A stretch of DNA of 56,288 nucleotides. Source: Brasilonema sp. UFV-L1. Its GTDB lineage: Bacteria; Cyanobacteriota; Cyanobacteriia; Cyanobacteriales; Nostocaceae. The notes beneath the pieces were generated by a model that saw only the letters and a list, made by a program, of their open reading frames with translations, searched no databases and was not told the DNA's origin. Shown here in pieces: positions 19,601 to 27,777 of this stretch. The DNA is taken from positions 1-56,288 of the forward strand of contig NZ_QMEA01000026.1 in the NCBI RefSeq assembly GCF_012912105.1. The letters are read 5' to 3'. Position 1 is the stretch's first letter, and every line of letters starts with the position of its first letter. Position numbers and translations under genes: made by a program.

Positions 19601-21291
19601 ATGTTGCAATCAGCCCCGACGGTCAAACTCTAGCTTCAGCGAGTGAAGATAAGACTATCAAACTGTGGAACAAAAACGGCACTTTGCTGGCGACTCTGGA
19701 GGGGCATGGTCGTAGAGTTTTGAATGTTGCTTTCAGTCGTGACGGTCAAACGCTTGCTTCAGCGAGTGATGATTGGACGGTCAAACTTTGGAGAGTGTCG
19801 CATAATAAAATGCCTGTCTTATTGACTACCCTCAAGGGACATGAAAATTCGGTTAACGCAGTTGCAATAAGCCCCGACGGGAATACTATCGCCTCGGCTA
19901 GTGCAGACAAGACCGTCAAACTATGGAAGCGGGACGGCACGTTCTTGACCACGGTCGCGAAGCATAACGATACAGTTTGGGATGTTGCAATAAGCCCCGA
20001 TGGGAAGACAATTGTCTCGGCGAGTTCAGACAACACTGTCAAGATCTCGAATAGGTCGGGCAAGTTGCTGAAAACTCTGGAGGGGCATCAAGCTGGTGTT
20101 TCAGGAGTTGCAATAAGCCCTGATGGTAATACTATAGCTTCGGCAAGTTGGGACAAAACTATTAAGCTTTGGAACAAGGATGGCACGTTGTTGACTACAC
20201 TTAATGGACATAATGATCGGGTTTGGAAAGTCAGTTTCAACCACAGCAAGATTTTAGCCTCGGCAAGTGCAGATGAAACGATCAAATTCTGGAAACTAGA
20301 CAGTGCGTTGCTAACTACCCTCCAAGGTCATAGCGCTGCGGTTATTGGAGTTGCCATCAGCCCTGATGGTAAGACGGTTGCCTCGGCGAGTGACGATGGA
20401 ACCGTCAAACTCTGGACTCAGGATAGCACGTTACCTGTTACACTTGATCATAAAGCAGCAGTTTACCGAGTAGCTTTCAGTCCCGACAGTAGTACGATCG
20501 CCTCGGTGGGCTTGGACACAAAGGTCAAACTGTGGAACAAAAACGGCACCTTACTGAATACTCTTAAAGGACACGAAGCTGGGAATTGGGGAGTTGCTTT
20601 TAGCCCCGACGGGAACACTATCGCCTCGGCGGGGTGGGACAAAACAGTCAAACTGTGGAACAAAAACGGCACCTTACTGAATACTCTTAAGGGGCATCAA
20701 GAGCCGATTTGGGATGTTGCAATAAGCCCTGACGGCAATACAATCGCCTCAGCCAGTGGAGACATGACACTCAAGCTGTGGAATAAAAACGGCACCTTAT
20801 TGAATACTCTTAAGGGACACAAAGCTGGGATTTGGGGAGTTGCAATAAGTCCTGACAGCAATACAATCGCTTCAGCTAGTGAAGATAAGACGGTCAAACT
20901 CTGGAAGCGAGACGGCACTTTGCTGAATACTCTTGAGGGACATCAATCTATAGTCTTTGGAGTGGCTTTCAGTCCTGATGGTAAGATTCTAGCTTCGGCG
21001 AGTGCAGACAAAACCATCAAACTGTGGAAAATCGAGACGGGCAAGTTACTGGCTACTCTCAATGGGCATAGCAGCAAAGTTTGGAGAGTTGCTTTCAGTC
21101 TTGACGGTAAAAAGCTCGCTTCGGCGAGTGACGACAAGACAGTGATTCTGTGGAATTTAGATCGTGTCGTCGATCTAAATAAGATACTAGCTTATGGTTG
21201 CGACTGGGTGCGAGATTATCTGAAAACTAATCCCAATGTCAGTAAGAGCGATCGCACTTTGTGTGACGGTATTGGCACTCAGAAGCGTTAA
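16666..21291 (+). CDS. CHAT protease-STAND ATPase-WD40 protein (NLR-like)
   Basis: A 1541-residue multidomain protein. Residues ~1-150 form an N-terminal region of unknown fold. A CHAT caspase-like domain follows (~180-365) with H237 (FFAGHSE) and C282 (FNSCDGLGLA) as the apparent catalytic dyad. The STAND ATPase (~385-800) begins CPYHGLSAF and FFFGRE, with Walker A GASGSGKSS (425-433) and Walker B LVLVADQFEEL. A basic KQRRRR run and one membrane segment (~836-855, IFVLTGVLLVTLMLAG) come next, then 14 WD40 repeats (~925-1510), enough for two seven-bladed propellers. Such proteins are predicted NLR-like sensors in which ligand binding to the propeller triggers ATPase oligomerisation and CHAT proteolysis. 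Two same-strand genes follow. The nearly identical DNA in blades 9-12 suggests recent repeat expansion. Confidence 0.9.
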   Translation: MEIWVNLEFGDGNFERGFGNLNLEVTVANAQRNITQLEVQLPPNAEIPVSYQRWKEQYYSLLKHSRGGFKKNQVTHISKTDCYDSAQRLCRHLHQWLYPIQSELKQALPQDFQPEIRLIINTQKIGSQTTKDILHRLPWQEWDFFTQNFSCEAAVCFHSCVASTTASEKSSTFSKIRRPRIISIFGDSKNIDTSADKELLQKLQKRAAELIVLTEPNRSDFNALWEEACDILFFAGHSETKSDGQTGIININPNDSLSLSEIKRTLKAAINKGLKLAIFNSCDGLGLAKQLADLNLPYIIVWREEVPDKLAQKFLKYFLSSFAEGQSLFTAVGEARDKLKELADDTDIAKQLPGVSWLPIICQNTTEPPPSWEDLGGLSGELPECPYHGLSAFGEKDADFFFGREKFIASLVEAVNSKPLVPVVGASGSGKSSVVFAGLIPRLRSVGNVGIVSFRPGKNPFDAMAIALSKYCQSLVQRQPKASREAQSRLTELEFEVNLRHDETALCHFLENIIHSSGYQRLVLVADQFEELYTLAAQEERYSFLNVLLLAVKSIPALTLVLTLRADFLGIVLDYQPMGKALQEYTPLLLTPMDKKELRDAIEKPALKMKVELEEGLTSKLINSVGDRPGRLPLLEFALTQLWSKQKNWYLTHKAYEEIGGLEKALAKHADEVLKNLSEEEKQQAQRVFIQLVRPGEGTEDTRRVATRNEVGEENWGLVKHLADERLVVTGWDETEKIETVEIVHEALIREWRTLRKWIEANREFRIWQERLKQEMRDWENSHQNPEALLQRTRLAVAEDWYKQRRDELTPRTRRFITASIKWRKQEQQKQRRRRQLTIFVLTGVLLVTLMLAGNSWWQWQNSVKSEIKAISESSAALFASNQKLDALREAIRAKRKLQNLGSVDADTQNKVELALRQAVYGAVEYNRLEGHSGEVKSVVFSPDGNTLASTSNDKTVRLWKRDGNLLKTLERHRAGVSDVAISPDGQTLASASEDKTIKLWNKNGTLLATLEGHGRRVLNVAFSRDGQTLASASDDWTVKLWRVSHNKMPVLLTTLKGHENSVNAVAISPDGNTIASASADKTVKLWKRDGTFLTTVAKHNDTVWDVAISPDGKTIVSASSDNTVKISNRSGKLLKTLEGHQAGVSGVAISPDGNTIASASWDKTIKLWNKDGTLLTTLNGHNDRVWKVSFNHSKILASASADETIKFWKLDSALLTTLQGHSAAVIGVAISPDGKTVASASDDGTVKLWTQDSTLPVTLDHKAAVYRVAFSPDSSTIASVGLDTKVKLWNKNGTLLNTLKGHEAGNWGVAFSPDGNTIASAGWDKTVKLWNKNGTLLNTLKGHQEPIWDVAISPDGNTIASASGDMTLKLWNKNGTLLNTLKGHKAGIWGVAISPDSNTIASASEDKTVKLWKRDGTLLNTLEGHQSIVFGVAFSPDGKILASASADKTIKLWKIETGKLLATLNGHSSKVWRVAFSLDGKKLASASDDKTVILWNLDRVVDLNKILAYGCDWVRDYLKTNPNVSKSDRTLCDGIGTQKR

Positions 21292-21637
21292 CCGACATCT
21301 TGCACCAGTCGCCGACACCCGTCCAGGGTTATAAATGTAGCTCGGATTTTTGTTAATAATTCCTATCAATTCTTTCAACGAAGTGTATAGGTTGATTGAA
21401 CCTGAACTTATTTAAAAGTGGGTGGAAGTAGAGAAAACAATGACCTTTTCTACCAGGGGCGCGATCGCGCTCCTCTTTATTGGATGCGTTCGCCCAATAT
21501 TTATCAGCTTGAAATTGATGTCTCTAGCTTGGCTTCCTCATTCCTCAAAAGTGCATATGTACCCAAAATCAACTCTAATATATATGTAGCCTCCAGAAGA
21601 TGAATCAAAAAATAGTCTCTGGTGCTAAAGCTTCGCT
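21292..21637. other. gene-free gap downstream of the CHAT-STAND gene
   Basis: No supported gene. The first 50 bp are GC-rich (accgacatcttgcaccagtcgccgacaccc) and the rest is AT-rich with one HIP1-related site. A 61-codon open frame here has no ribosome binding site or recognisable product. It may hold a promoter for the next gene. Confidence 0.4.
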
Positions 21638-23158
21638 GTGAATGTCATGTTTTCTCAGGCTTCAGTAACTTTAATTACTATGGTATCACCTACTAAATAT
21701 TGGCAAATGCAAATACTTTCTATAGGGGAGGACGTTCAGCTAAAACACCGCAGAGAAATCTCTAGAGCTAAAGATTTTTTTAAAATACAATTTCCTCACT
21801 TAAGCACTAAACTTACACTATCGACAGAAGAAAATAAACAAGTTCAAACAGTTTTGTGGAAAACTTTTCGTTTAGATGACGACAGTTACCAACGTGCGAT
21901 CGCCGGGCTTTGTCTACGCTGCTATGTTTCACACAGAATTTTCATCACCTGCAAAACTATCCCTCACATCTACAACCTCAGTGCAGAAAATCTTTTTAAA
22001 TACACGGATTTACTTCCCTTCGTTTTAAACGACGATGGTAAAGCACTGGTGATTTTAGATAGTGAGGGTAAAACCCAACATATCTTGAATCATCATGATG
22101 GTACAACTCGACCAATAGCAAAAGGCGGAGAATTTTTTAGCGTTGAAATTTTGCGCAAATTTAATCCCAACTTAGGTTCTAACGAAAGCTTAGATAATTG
22201 GACTACCAGACTCACCCGCCAGAATGAAGAAATCAAGTCATTTTTGTGGGAATTTGGGTTAGCAACTCCCAGTGATTGGGGACTACTATGTAAATCTGTA
22301 CCCCGTTCTCTATCTGGGCTTATTTCAACAGAAGACTATGAAATTGTAAAAGCTTTTCAAACAGTTTACCGACAAGATAGATTAAAAACACGCCAAAAAG
22401 GACGCTATTTTAAACCAACACCAAGCCAACTCCAAGAAATGTTACATTTGTTGCAGCAAGAAAATATTATTCTTTCTCCTAATGAATTAATTTATCATCT
22501 CAAATGCATTGCAGAAATCTTGCGTCAAGACTGGCTTTATAGAAAAACAGGCATTACCAAAACTGTCTCTATAGAAGTGTATGATCATTCAAAAAATGAT
22601 TATTTTCCTCATCCAGAATTACCTGATTACACAGACTGCGAGCCGGAGGAAGTAGAATTAGAAAAATTACAAGCATTTTGTCAAGAATTGTTTGAAGAAG
22701 TCTTATATCAAACAATAGGAGAGGTGATTCACCAGCGGATTGAAGAGTTGAAAAAAAGTAAAGGTTACAAAAATTTTGCTCAACGATTTCCGGAAGGCTT
22801 GCGACTTTATTACCAAGAGAATATATCCTTAAGTGAAATTGGTAAACTTTGGGGAATAGAATGGACCAAAGTCAGACGCATTATGCAGCTAAAAAACTTT
22901 TTAGAAGTTGTGCAGTATCAAACAGAGGAAGTTTTTTTAGATAAACTTTTACCATCGTTTAATAAATCTCAGTTAACAAGAATTTGTCATGAGCCTGAAT
23001 ATCTAAAAAATATTGCTGTGGCAATTAGAGAATTTTCCTGGAATCAAACATTTAAAGCAGCAAAAGCAGAACTTGTGAGTGGTAAAAAGCAAATGAAAAA
23101 CAGCTTATTTTCTCAAACAATCCGCATCTACCTTAGTGATTCATCCTACGCAGCATAA
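21638..23158 (+). CDS. protein with sigma-region-4-like helix-turn-helix, DUF1822 neighbour
   Basis: A 506-residue protein I cannot name. The N-terminal ~250 residues are of unknown fold. The C-terminal half is helical and basic, with an apparent helix-turn-helix at about residues 398-425 (ISLSEIGKLWGIEWTKVRRIM), resembling the -35-reading region 4 of sigma factors. It stands directly before the DUF1822 gene (63 bp apart by the preferred start). I recall, unverified, that sigma-like proteins, DUF1822 proteins and CHAT proteins recur together in cyanobacteria. The start is uncertain: GTG 21638, ATG 21647 and ATG 21680 are all possible, none with a strong ribosome binding site. It could control transcription of the module. 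Confidence 0.7.
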   Translation: MNVMFSQASVTLITMVSPTKYWQMQILSIGEDVQLKHRREISRAKDFFKIQFPHLSTKLTLSTEENKQVQTVLWKTFRLDDDSYQRAIAGLCLRCYVSHRIFITCKTIPHIYNLSAENLFKYTDLLPFVLNDDGKALVILDSEGKTQHILNHHDGTTRPIAKGGEFFSVEILRKFNPNLGSNESLDNWTTRLTRQNEEIKSFLWEFGLATPSDWGLLCKSVPRSLSGLISTEDYEIVKAFQTVYRQDRLKTRQKGRYFKPTPSQLQEMLHLLQQENIILSPNELIYHLKCIAEILRQDWLYRKTGITKTVSIEVYDHSKNDYFPHPELPDYTDCEPEEVELEKLQAFCQELFEEVLYQTIGEVIHQRIEELKKSKGYKNFAQRFPEGLRLYYQENISLSEIGKLWGIEWTKVRRIMQLKNFLEVVQYQTEEVFLDKLLPSFNKSQLTRICHEPEYLKNIAVAIREFSWNQTFKAAKAELVSGKKQMKNSLFSQTIRIYLSDSSYAA

Positions 23159-23221
23159 ACTATGCATCTACTAGAAAATATACATTGCTTTTTCCATGAG
23201 ATAATCAATGGGGGAGAAAAT

Positions 23222-24343
23222 ATGAATCGCTCACCAAAATCCATACTGCAAACAAAAAAGAGGAGAATAACATTCTCCCCAAAAGTTGTTTTACTAGAAC
23301 CAGAAAGTTTTGAGGAAGCACAAGTCATCAGCGAGAAGAATTTCAACCAATTCGGCGAAATAAGCCAATGGAAAATATATTTAAACGCATTAGCACTACT
23401 TGGCTTTGAAAAGTACCTGAAAGAACGAAATCCAAATATTAAAATTAATCAAGAGAGTGGTGCTAATCCAATTGATGATATTTGTTATCTCAATCTTGGT
23501 GAATTTCGTCTTTGCTTAATTACCGTAGATAACCTGATTGATGATTTTGTCACTGTACCAGAAGAAGTCATCACTTCACCAAAAAGGGTTGCTCACTTCT
23601 ATGTCTTGCTGGAAATTTTAGAAGAGGAAGAACAATTAAATATTCACGGTTTTTTGCGTTACGACCAACTCGTCAAATATTGCCAATCAATTAATTTGGA
23701 GGCGAAATCTGATAGTTGTTATCAGCTACCGCTTTCTTGGTTTGATTCTGAAATAAACAATCTCTTGTTATACTCACGTTTCTTGTCACCAACTGCTATT
23801 CCTTTACCGTCAGTAGTTGAAGTCAATCATACAGACAGACAAAATCTAACTCAGGCTACAAGCATTTCTACTAAAGCACCAGTTAACCTAACCAATTGGT
23901 GGCTTGAAGTTTTTGAAGAAGGTTGGCAATCTACCAAAAATATTCTGAAAACGCTTGATAATAACTATGTTTGGGGTTATGTAAGAAGTCACTCAATAGC
24001 GGATCATTATTCTGGGGCTAAAAAGTTAGATTTTGGACTACTACTAAATGGTCAAACTTTAGCTTTAGTTGTCAATCTAAAACGGTTGGAAAATAATGAA
24101 GTCGATGTGCTTGTACAAGTGATTCATTGCTATGAGGAACATCGCAATCAGGAATCTCTACCGCCTGGTTTGAAGCTGAAAGTGACTCTTAATCCCAACA
24201 CATCTGAGTCAGAAAGTCAGGAAGTCACTGCGAGGGAAGCTGATAATGTCATTCAGTTAGAATTTAGTGAAGCTTTGGGTAAACAATTTAAAGTTGAAAT
24301 CAGTTTCAAAAATGTTGTGGTTACTGAGGACTTTTTATTGTGA
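23222..24343 (+). CDS. DUF1822 family protein
   Basis: A 373-residue soluble protein of the cyanobacterial DUF1822 family, recognised by the FEEAQVISEKNF region near the start, WKIYLNALALLGFEKYL (about residues 44-60), CYLNLGEFRLCLI (about 82-94) and LPLSWF further on. The C-terminal part (DFGLLLNGQTLALVVNLKR, then LPPGLKLKVTL) reads as a beta-rich domain. The function is unknown. I start at ATG 23222, with GGGGAG six bases upstream, rather than the frame's first ATG at 23162. The stop codon touches the TnpB element, which seems to have inserted exactly at the gene's end without cutting it. Confidence 0.75.
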   Translation: MNRSPKSILQTKKRRITFSPKVVLLEPESFEEAQVISEKNFNQFGEISQWKIYLNALALLGFEKYLKERNPNIKINQESGANPIDDICYLNLGEFRLCLITVDNLIDDFVTVPEEVITSPKRVAHFYVLLEILEEEEQLNIHGFLRYDQLVKYCQSINLEAKSDSCYQLPLSWFDSEINNLLLYSRFLSPTAIPLPSVVEVNHTDRQNLTQATSISTKAPVNLTNWWLEVFEEGWQSTKNILKTLDNNYVWGYVRSHSIADHYSGAKKLDFGLLLNGQTLALVVNLKRLENNEVDVLVQVIHCYEEHRNQESLPPGLKLKVTLNPNTSESESQEVTAREADNVIQLEFSEALGKQFKVEISFKNVVVTEDFLL

Positions 24344-24560
24344 ACTACCTACACCGACCTGACGGTAGAGTGTAGGCTTCCCAATTCATTGGGGATTGCC
24401 TAGGTTTTCATAGATTTTTTACGTCCAGAAGACTTTGGTCTTACATCCCCTCCAAGGGCAGAAGCGCTAGTTCCTAACGCCACGCCAGTTACTCTACTTG
24501 GGGAGACCCCAAGACCGTAGTGGCTCCATAATCGCAATCCTTCATTTCTGATATTTATAG
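24344..24560 (-). ncRNA. predicted omega (reRNA) guide RNA scaffold of TnpB
   Basis: By analogy with characterised TnpB systems, the RNA overlaps the 3' part of tnpB and runs to the right end of the element, with the guide read from the flanking DNA. Here the last stem (CCTACAC...GTGTAGG) and TAGTTCAC would close the scaffold. The guide would then match the flanking 3' end of the DUF1822 gene. The 5' boundary is a guess. Confidence 0.4.
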
Positions 24561-25632
24561 CAGCATTGATGTCTCTATCATGCTGATGCTGGCAGTGTGG
24601 ACAATCTACAAACCTTACACCCAATGAATCATAACCTTTTTGCAGCATTGGGATTGGTAGTAGAGTCTCGCTACATAGTTGAGAAGACGGGAAGAAACGT
24701 CCTATCTCTTGATAGGCGTGACCAAATCTCTCAGCTTTGTATTTAAGCATGGTTAAAAACATCCCCCAACCCTGGTCACTGATAGCTTTTGCTAAGTTAG
24801 GGTTTTTAACCATATTCTTCACTGCCAAATCTTCTACACAAATAACTTGGTTTTCGTATGCTATTTTGCGAGATAGCTTGTGTAAAAAGTCTTCTCTTAC
24901 TCTAGCTACTTTGCTAGATACTTTTGCAACTAAACGTTTAGCTTTACGACGTTTATTAGAAGTTTTATCTGTCTTTTTGGCTAATTTTTTCTGCTTGCGC
25001 TTTCTATTTTTTTCTAACTTCGCTAATTGATTTTTAGGAAGGTCATACTTTGAACCTTCAGATGTGATAGCAAAGTTTTTTAGTCCTAAATCAACACCAA
25101 TAGCGTCTCTAATCGCAACTACTGGATTATCATTTTGGTTGAAAAGAATAGATGCATAATACCTACCGGATGCATTTCTCGATATTGTTACAGTAGTGAA
25201 TTTTGCATCCGGTAGTTCTTTGTGAAACACGGTTTTCATTAACCCCAAATTACCAGGAAACTTAATCACAGAATTCTCTGGCATCAGTTTCACATTTTGG
25301 CGATATTGAATCGACTGCTTACCATGCTTAGATTTAAAGTTAGGGAATTTAGCACGTCCTTCAAAGAAATTGACAAACGCGCTTGAAAGGTTGAATGTCA
25401 CTCGTTGCAGAACTTGACTATAAGCAAGTCCCAACCATTCATATTCCTTTTTTAAATTAGGAAGCAACTTGTCCATCGCGGCTTTAGAAATACCTTTTCC
25501 GGTTTCTTTATACGCGGTAGTCGTGGCATTAAACATATAATTCCACAACCAACGAGTATTACCAAAACATTGAGCTAGATAGGATTTTTGCTCATCAGTA
25601 GGATAGATTCTAACTTTAACTGCTCTGTACAT
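24400..25632 (-). CDS. tnpB: RNA-guided endonuclease TnpB (IS200/IS605 family)
   Basis: A 410-residue TnpB with an N-terminal helix-turn-helix region (YRAVKVRIYPTDEQ), a basic linker (~205-245) and a split RuvC nuclease: D181 (GVDLGLKNFA), E267 (VCVEDLAVKN) and D354 (HDRDINAAINIRNEG). The zinc-finger loop is unusual, with CSETLLPIP where the common form has CxxC, so only C320, C344 and C347 remain; I believe this variant is usual in cyanobacterial TnpB rather than a defect. The frame is intact and near full length, so the protein may be active. The basic C-terminus (RPKSSGRKKSMK) overlaps the predicted guide RNA. Confidence 0.92.
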   Translation of the reverse strand: MYRAVKVRIYPTDEQKSYLAQCFGNTRWLWNYMFNATTTAYKETGKGISKAAMDKLLPNLKKEYEWLGLAYSQVLQRVTFNLSSAFVNFFEGRAKFPNFKSKHGKQSIQYRQNVKLMPENSVIKFPGNLGLMKTVFHKELPDAKFTTVTISRNASGRYYASILFNQNDNPVVAIRDAIGVDLGLKNFAITSEGSKYDLPKNQLAKLEKNRKRKQKKLAKKTDKTSNKRRKAKRLVAKVSSKVARVREDFLHKLSRKIAYENQVICVEDLAVKNMVKNPNLAKAISDQGWGMFLTMLKYKAERFGHAYQEIGRFFPSSQLCSETLLPIPMLQKGYDSLGVRFVDCPHCQHQHDRDINAAINIRNEGLRLWSHYGLGVSPSRVTGVALGTSASALGGDVRPKSSGRKKSMKT

Positions 25633-25872
25633 GGTATCGACCTTACCGTGTTTACATATTTATGATAATGCACTTTTGCTCACTTGCGCTACTCAAAACA
25701 AAATATTTTGTTCGTCTCGTCGCTGTAGTTTTCTTTGTTTTCGCTACGCTCAAATACAATCAAACTACGCAACTCGACTCACTCGCAATTCTTCTCAACA
25801 CGCTCCCTGAGTACAGGTACAGTGTGAGCCTTCTTGCTGTTCAAGGTAAAGTACAAAGGAGCAAAAACTATT

Positions 25873-27504
25873 CTAAATCCAAGAATTAAACCACATCCGC
25901 AGTGGCCTATATTCAAAGTTTGAAAGAGGTAAACCTAAATAAATAGGCATCCAAAAAACAAAAGCTATCACAATAATAAATGTAATCGTTACACCCAGAG
26001 CGCGGAGTAGAATAAAATAACTGCGTAAGCACTGATCCACAAGCCAAGCAATGGCTAAAAATGCAAACACGACAGCTGTCATGTAGTGATAGATAAAAAC
26101 GCAACGATTGACTCCAGTCCAAGGCAGTAAGTTAGCAGCATAATTGATAACTAAATACAAGGCAATCCAACTATCAAGACTCAATATTGTAGGAGGATAA
26201 AAATGCTTTTGCTTTATCCGAGGAATGATGAATTGCCACACTAATATTCCTACAAAAAACAAAAGCGCTGCAACGCCAAACCACCATAAAAAGGGATTGC
26301 CCATTGCATGGACATCGTAAATGATTTTCCCAGCACCGGAAGGTAAAGGAGGTCCCATGACAGGTGGTGGTTCATTTAAACTTTGTGCGGTTTGATATAA
26401 ATATGCCATTGGTCGAGTCATTAAGGGCCATTTATACCAAGCAGCGCAGTAAGGATGTACTTTGGGAGTGTTACCACCAAGTTGTTCATGAAACAGCAAA
26501 ATTTGCTTGTGTACTTCTATAAATCCATACCTTGTATCTAATTGTAAGTGCGGAATCCAGAGCAAACTGTAAACTATTAAAGGGACAATACCTAAATAAA
26601 TAATTATATGAATAATATGAAGTTGAGTTAATTTTTGTAATGGTGTTTGATTGACTTGTCCATTGTTGTTGGAAGTTCCGAAGTTTGCGCCTGAAGGAGA
26701 AATTTTATATATTCTTTTTTCACTAGATGAACCAGAAGGAAAGAGACTTAAGGAAGAGAGGGAAAAACTTTTTTGACGACCTTTTGTTCCACTGATTTTG
26801 TCGGGAGAATGAGAAGAAAACTCCTGTTGGTTTAGACTGAGATTTTCTTGGTAAACAAAGTGAAAAGATTGCCACAAATGAATTATCCAAGCTAATATCC
26901 AGAGAAGATAAGTTCCTAGCAAAAACCACAAACCATTCCACTTGGTAGCAACTGATGCACCAAATGCTATGCCAGAAAGTATTAACCAGAAATTGCGTTG
27001 TTGTCTTTGTTTTGCTAATGCCAATAATAAAAACAATTGTCCCAGCAACCCAAAGATAACGATATATTGGTTGATCAGGGCATAGCGAGATTCTACAAGA
27101 AATATACCGTCACAAGCTGTGAACAAACCAGCAAGTAAAGCAAAACCACGACGATAACTTATTTGATAGGCAATAGCGGCTATGATTATAGGGAGAAATG
27201 AACCACAAAAGGCATTCATCCAACGGTAACTGACGGGTGACATGACTGAACCTGTAAACCCATTCACCTCATCTTGCCAAAAGGGAATATGCTTGCCAAT
27301 CCAAATCCCTAGTGCAATCATATATTTGCCTAATGGTGGATGACCATCAAAAAACGGTGTATGGGTGAGATAGTCATTCCCAAATTTAGCGTAGTAAACC
27401 TCATCAAAGACAAAGGTATTAAATCGTCCAAGTCCCCAAATTCGTAAGGCGAGTGACAGTAAAAATACACCCGCCATGCCAATCTGAAACCATTTTTTAT
27501 TCAT
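25873..27504 (-). CDS. PMT-family glycosyltransferase (GT39-like membrane mannosyltransferase)
   Basis: A 543-residue multi-pass membrane protein with the PMT signature: FVFDEVYYAKF with its DE pair in the first loop (about residues 31-41), GHPPLGKYMIALG (about 54-66) and ATKWNGLWFLLG (about 186-197), plus LPWTGVNRCVFIYHYM near the C-terminus. Such enzymes move mannose from a polyprenyl phosphate carrier to protein or lipid on the outer face of the membrane. A serine-rich low-complexity insertion of about 65 residues (around 225-290) separates the two membrane halves and is probably a loop. Starts at ATG 27504; probably monocistronic. Confidence 0.85.
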   Translation of the reverse strand: MNKKWFQIGMAGVFLLSLALRIWGLGRFNTFVFDEVYYAKFGNDYLTHTPFFDGHPPLGKYMIALGIWIGKHIPFWQDEVNGFTGSVMSPVSYRWMNAFCGSFLPIIIAAIAYQISYRRGFALLAGLFTACDGIFLVESRYALINQYIVIFGLLGQLFLLLALAKQRQQRNFWLILSGIAFGASVATKWNGLWFLLGTYLLWILAWIIHLWQSFHFVYQENLSLNQQEFSSHSPDKISGTKGRQKSFSLSSLSLFPSGSSSEKRIYKISPSGANFGTSNNNGQVNQTPLQKLTQLHIIHIIIYLGIVPLIVYSLLWIPHLQLDTRYGFIEVHKQILLFHEQLGGNTPKVHPYCAAWYKWPLMTRPMAYLYQTAQSLNEPPPVMGPPLPSGAGKIIYDVHAMGNPFLWWFGVAALLFFVGILVWQFIIPRIKQKHFYPPTILSLDSWIALYLVINYAANLLPWTGVNRCVFIYHYMTAVVFAFLAIAWLVDQCLRSYFILLRALGVTITFIIVIAFVFWMPIYLGLPLSNFEYRPLRMWFNSWI

Positions 27505-27777
27505 TAGTTCTTAGTCGATAGTCAAGAGTCCTTTTGCAAGAGCGATATTCCAATATTTGGAACCACAGATGCACACAGGTTAACACAGATAAATCATCTG
27601 CGCTGACTTGGATACTAACATCATGCTGGCACTGGCGGTGCGACTGACACGTGACATTGGGTTAGCCGTAGATCTGATTGCGATACGATCGCCCTTGTTT
27701 GCTCAAAATTTCTAGAAGAAACCTTTTGGGTATAGAGGAGTCTTACAGGTAAGACATGGGGCTTGTGTCGTAACTAG
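27505..27777. other. gene-free gap with a dispersed repeat
   Basis: Contains ccacagatgcacacaggttaacacagata (about 27562-27590, written here as one unit of a common cyanobacterial intergenic repeat type), a cluster of cgatacgatcgc-like sites, and no supported gene. Confidence 0.3.

Larger units (their letters stand above)
24344..25660 (-). mobile_element. tnpB-only IS605/IS1341-type element (ends approximate)
   Basis: The element holds a single tnpB and no tnpA. On the minus strand the right end, just past the tnpB stop, has a CCCAATTCATTGGGG hairpin and a CTACAC...GTGTAG stem (24350-24377) ending TAGTTCAC at the DUF1822 stop codon. These subterminal hairpins are typical of the IS200/IS605 family. 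The left end lies just beyond 25632 and cannot be fixed by eye, because these elements make no target duplication. Without tnpA it would need a transposase in trans. Confidence 0.65.

Noticed and set aside
24400-25632. TnpB judged inactive because the first zinc knuckle lacks CxxC
   Set aside because: The CSETLLPIP variant appears, from memory, common in cyanobacterial TnpB, and the RuvC residues are intact.
25662-25889. 75-codon plus-strand frame after the tnpB element
   Set aside because: No ribosome binding site and no known family; it overlaps the end of the PMT gene on the other strand.
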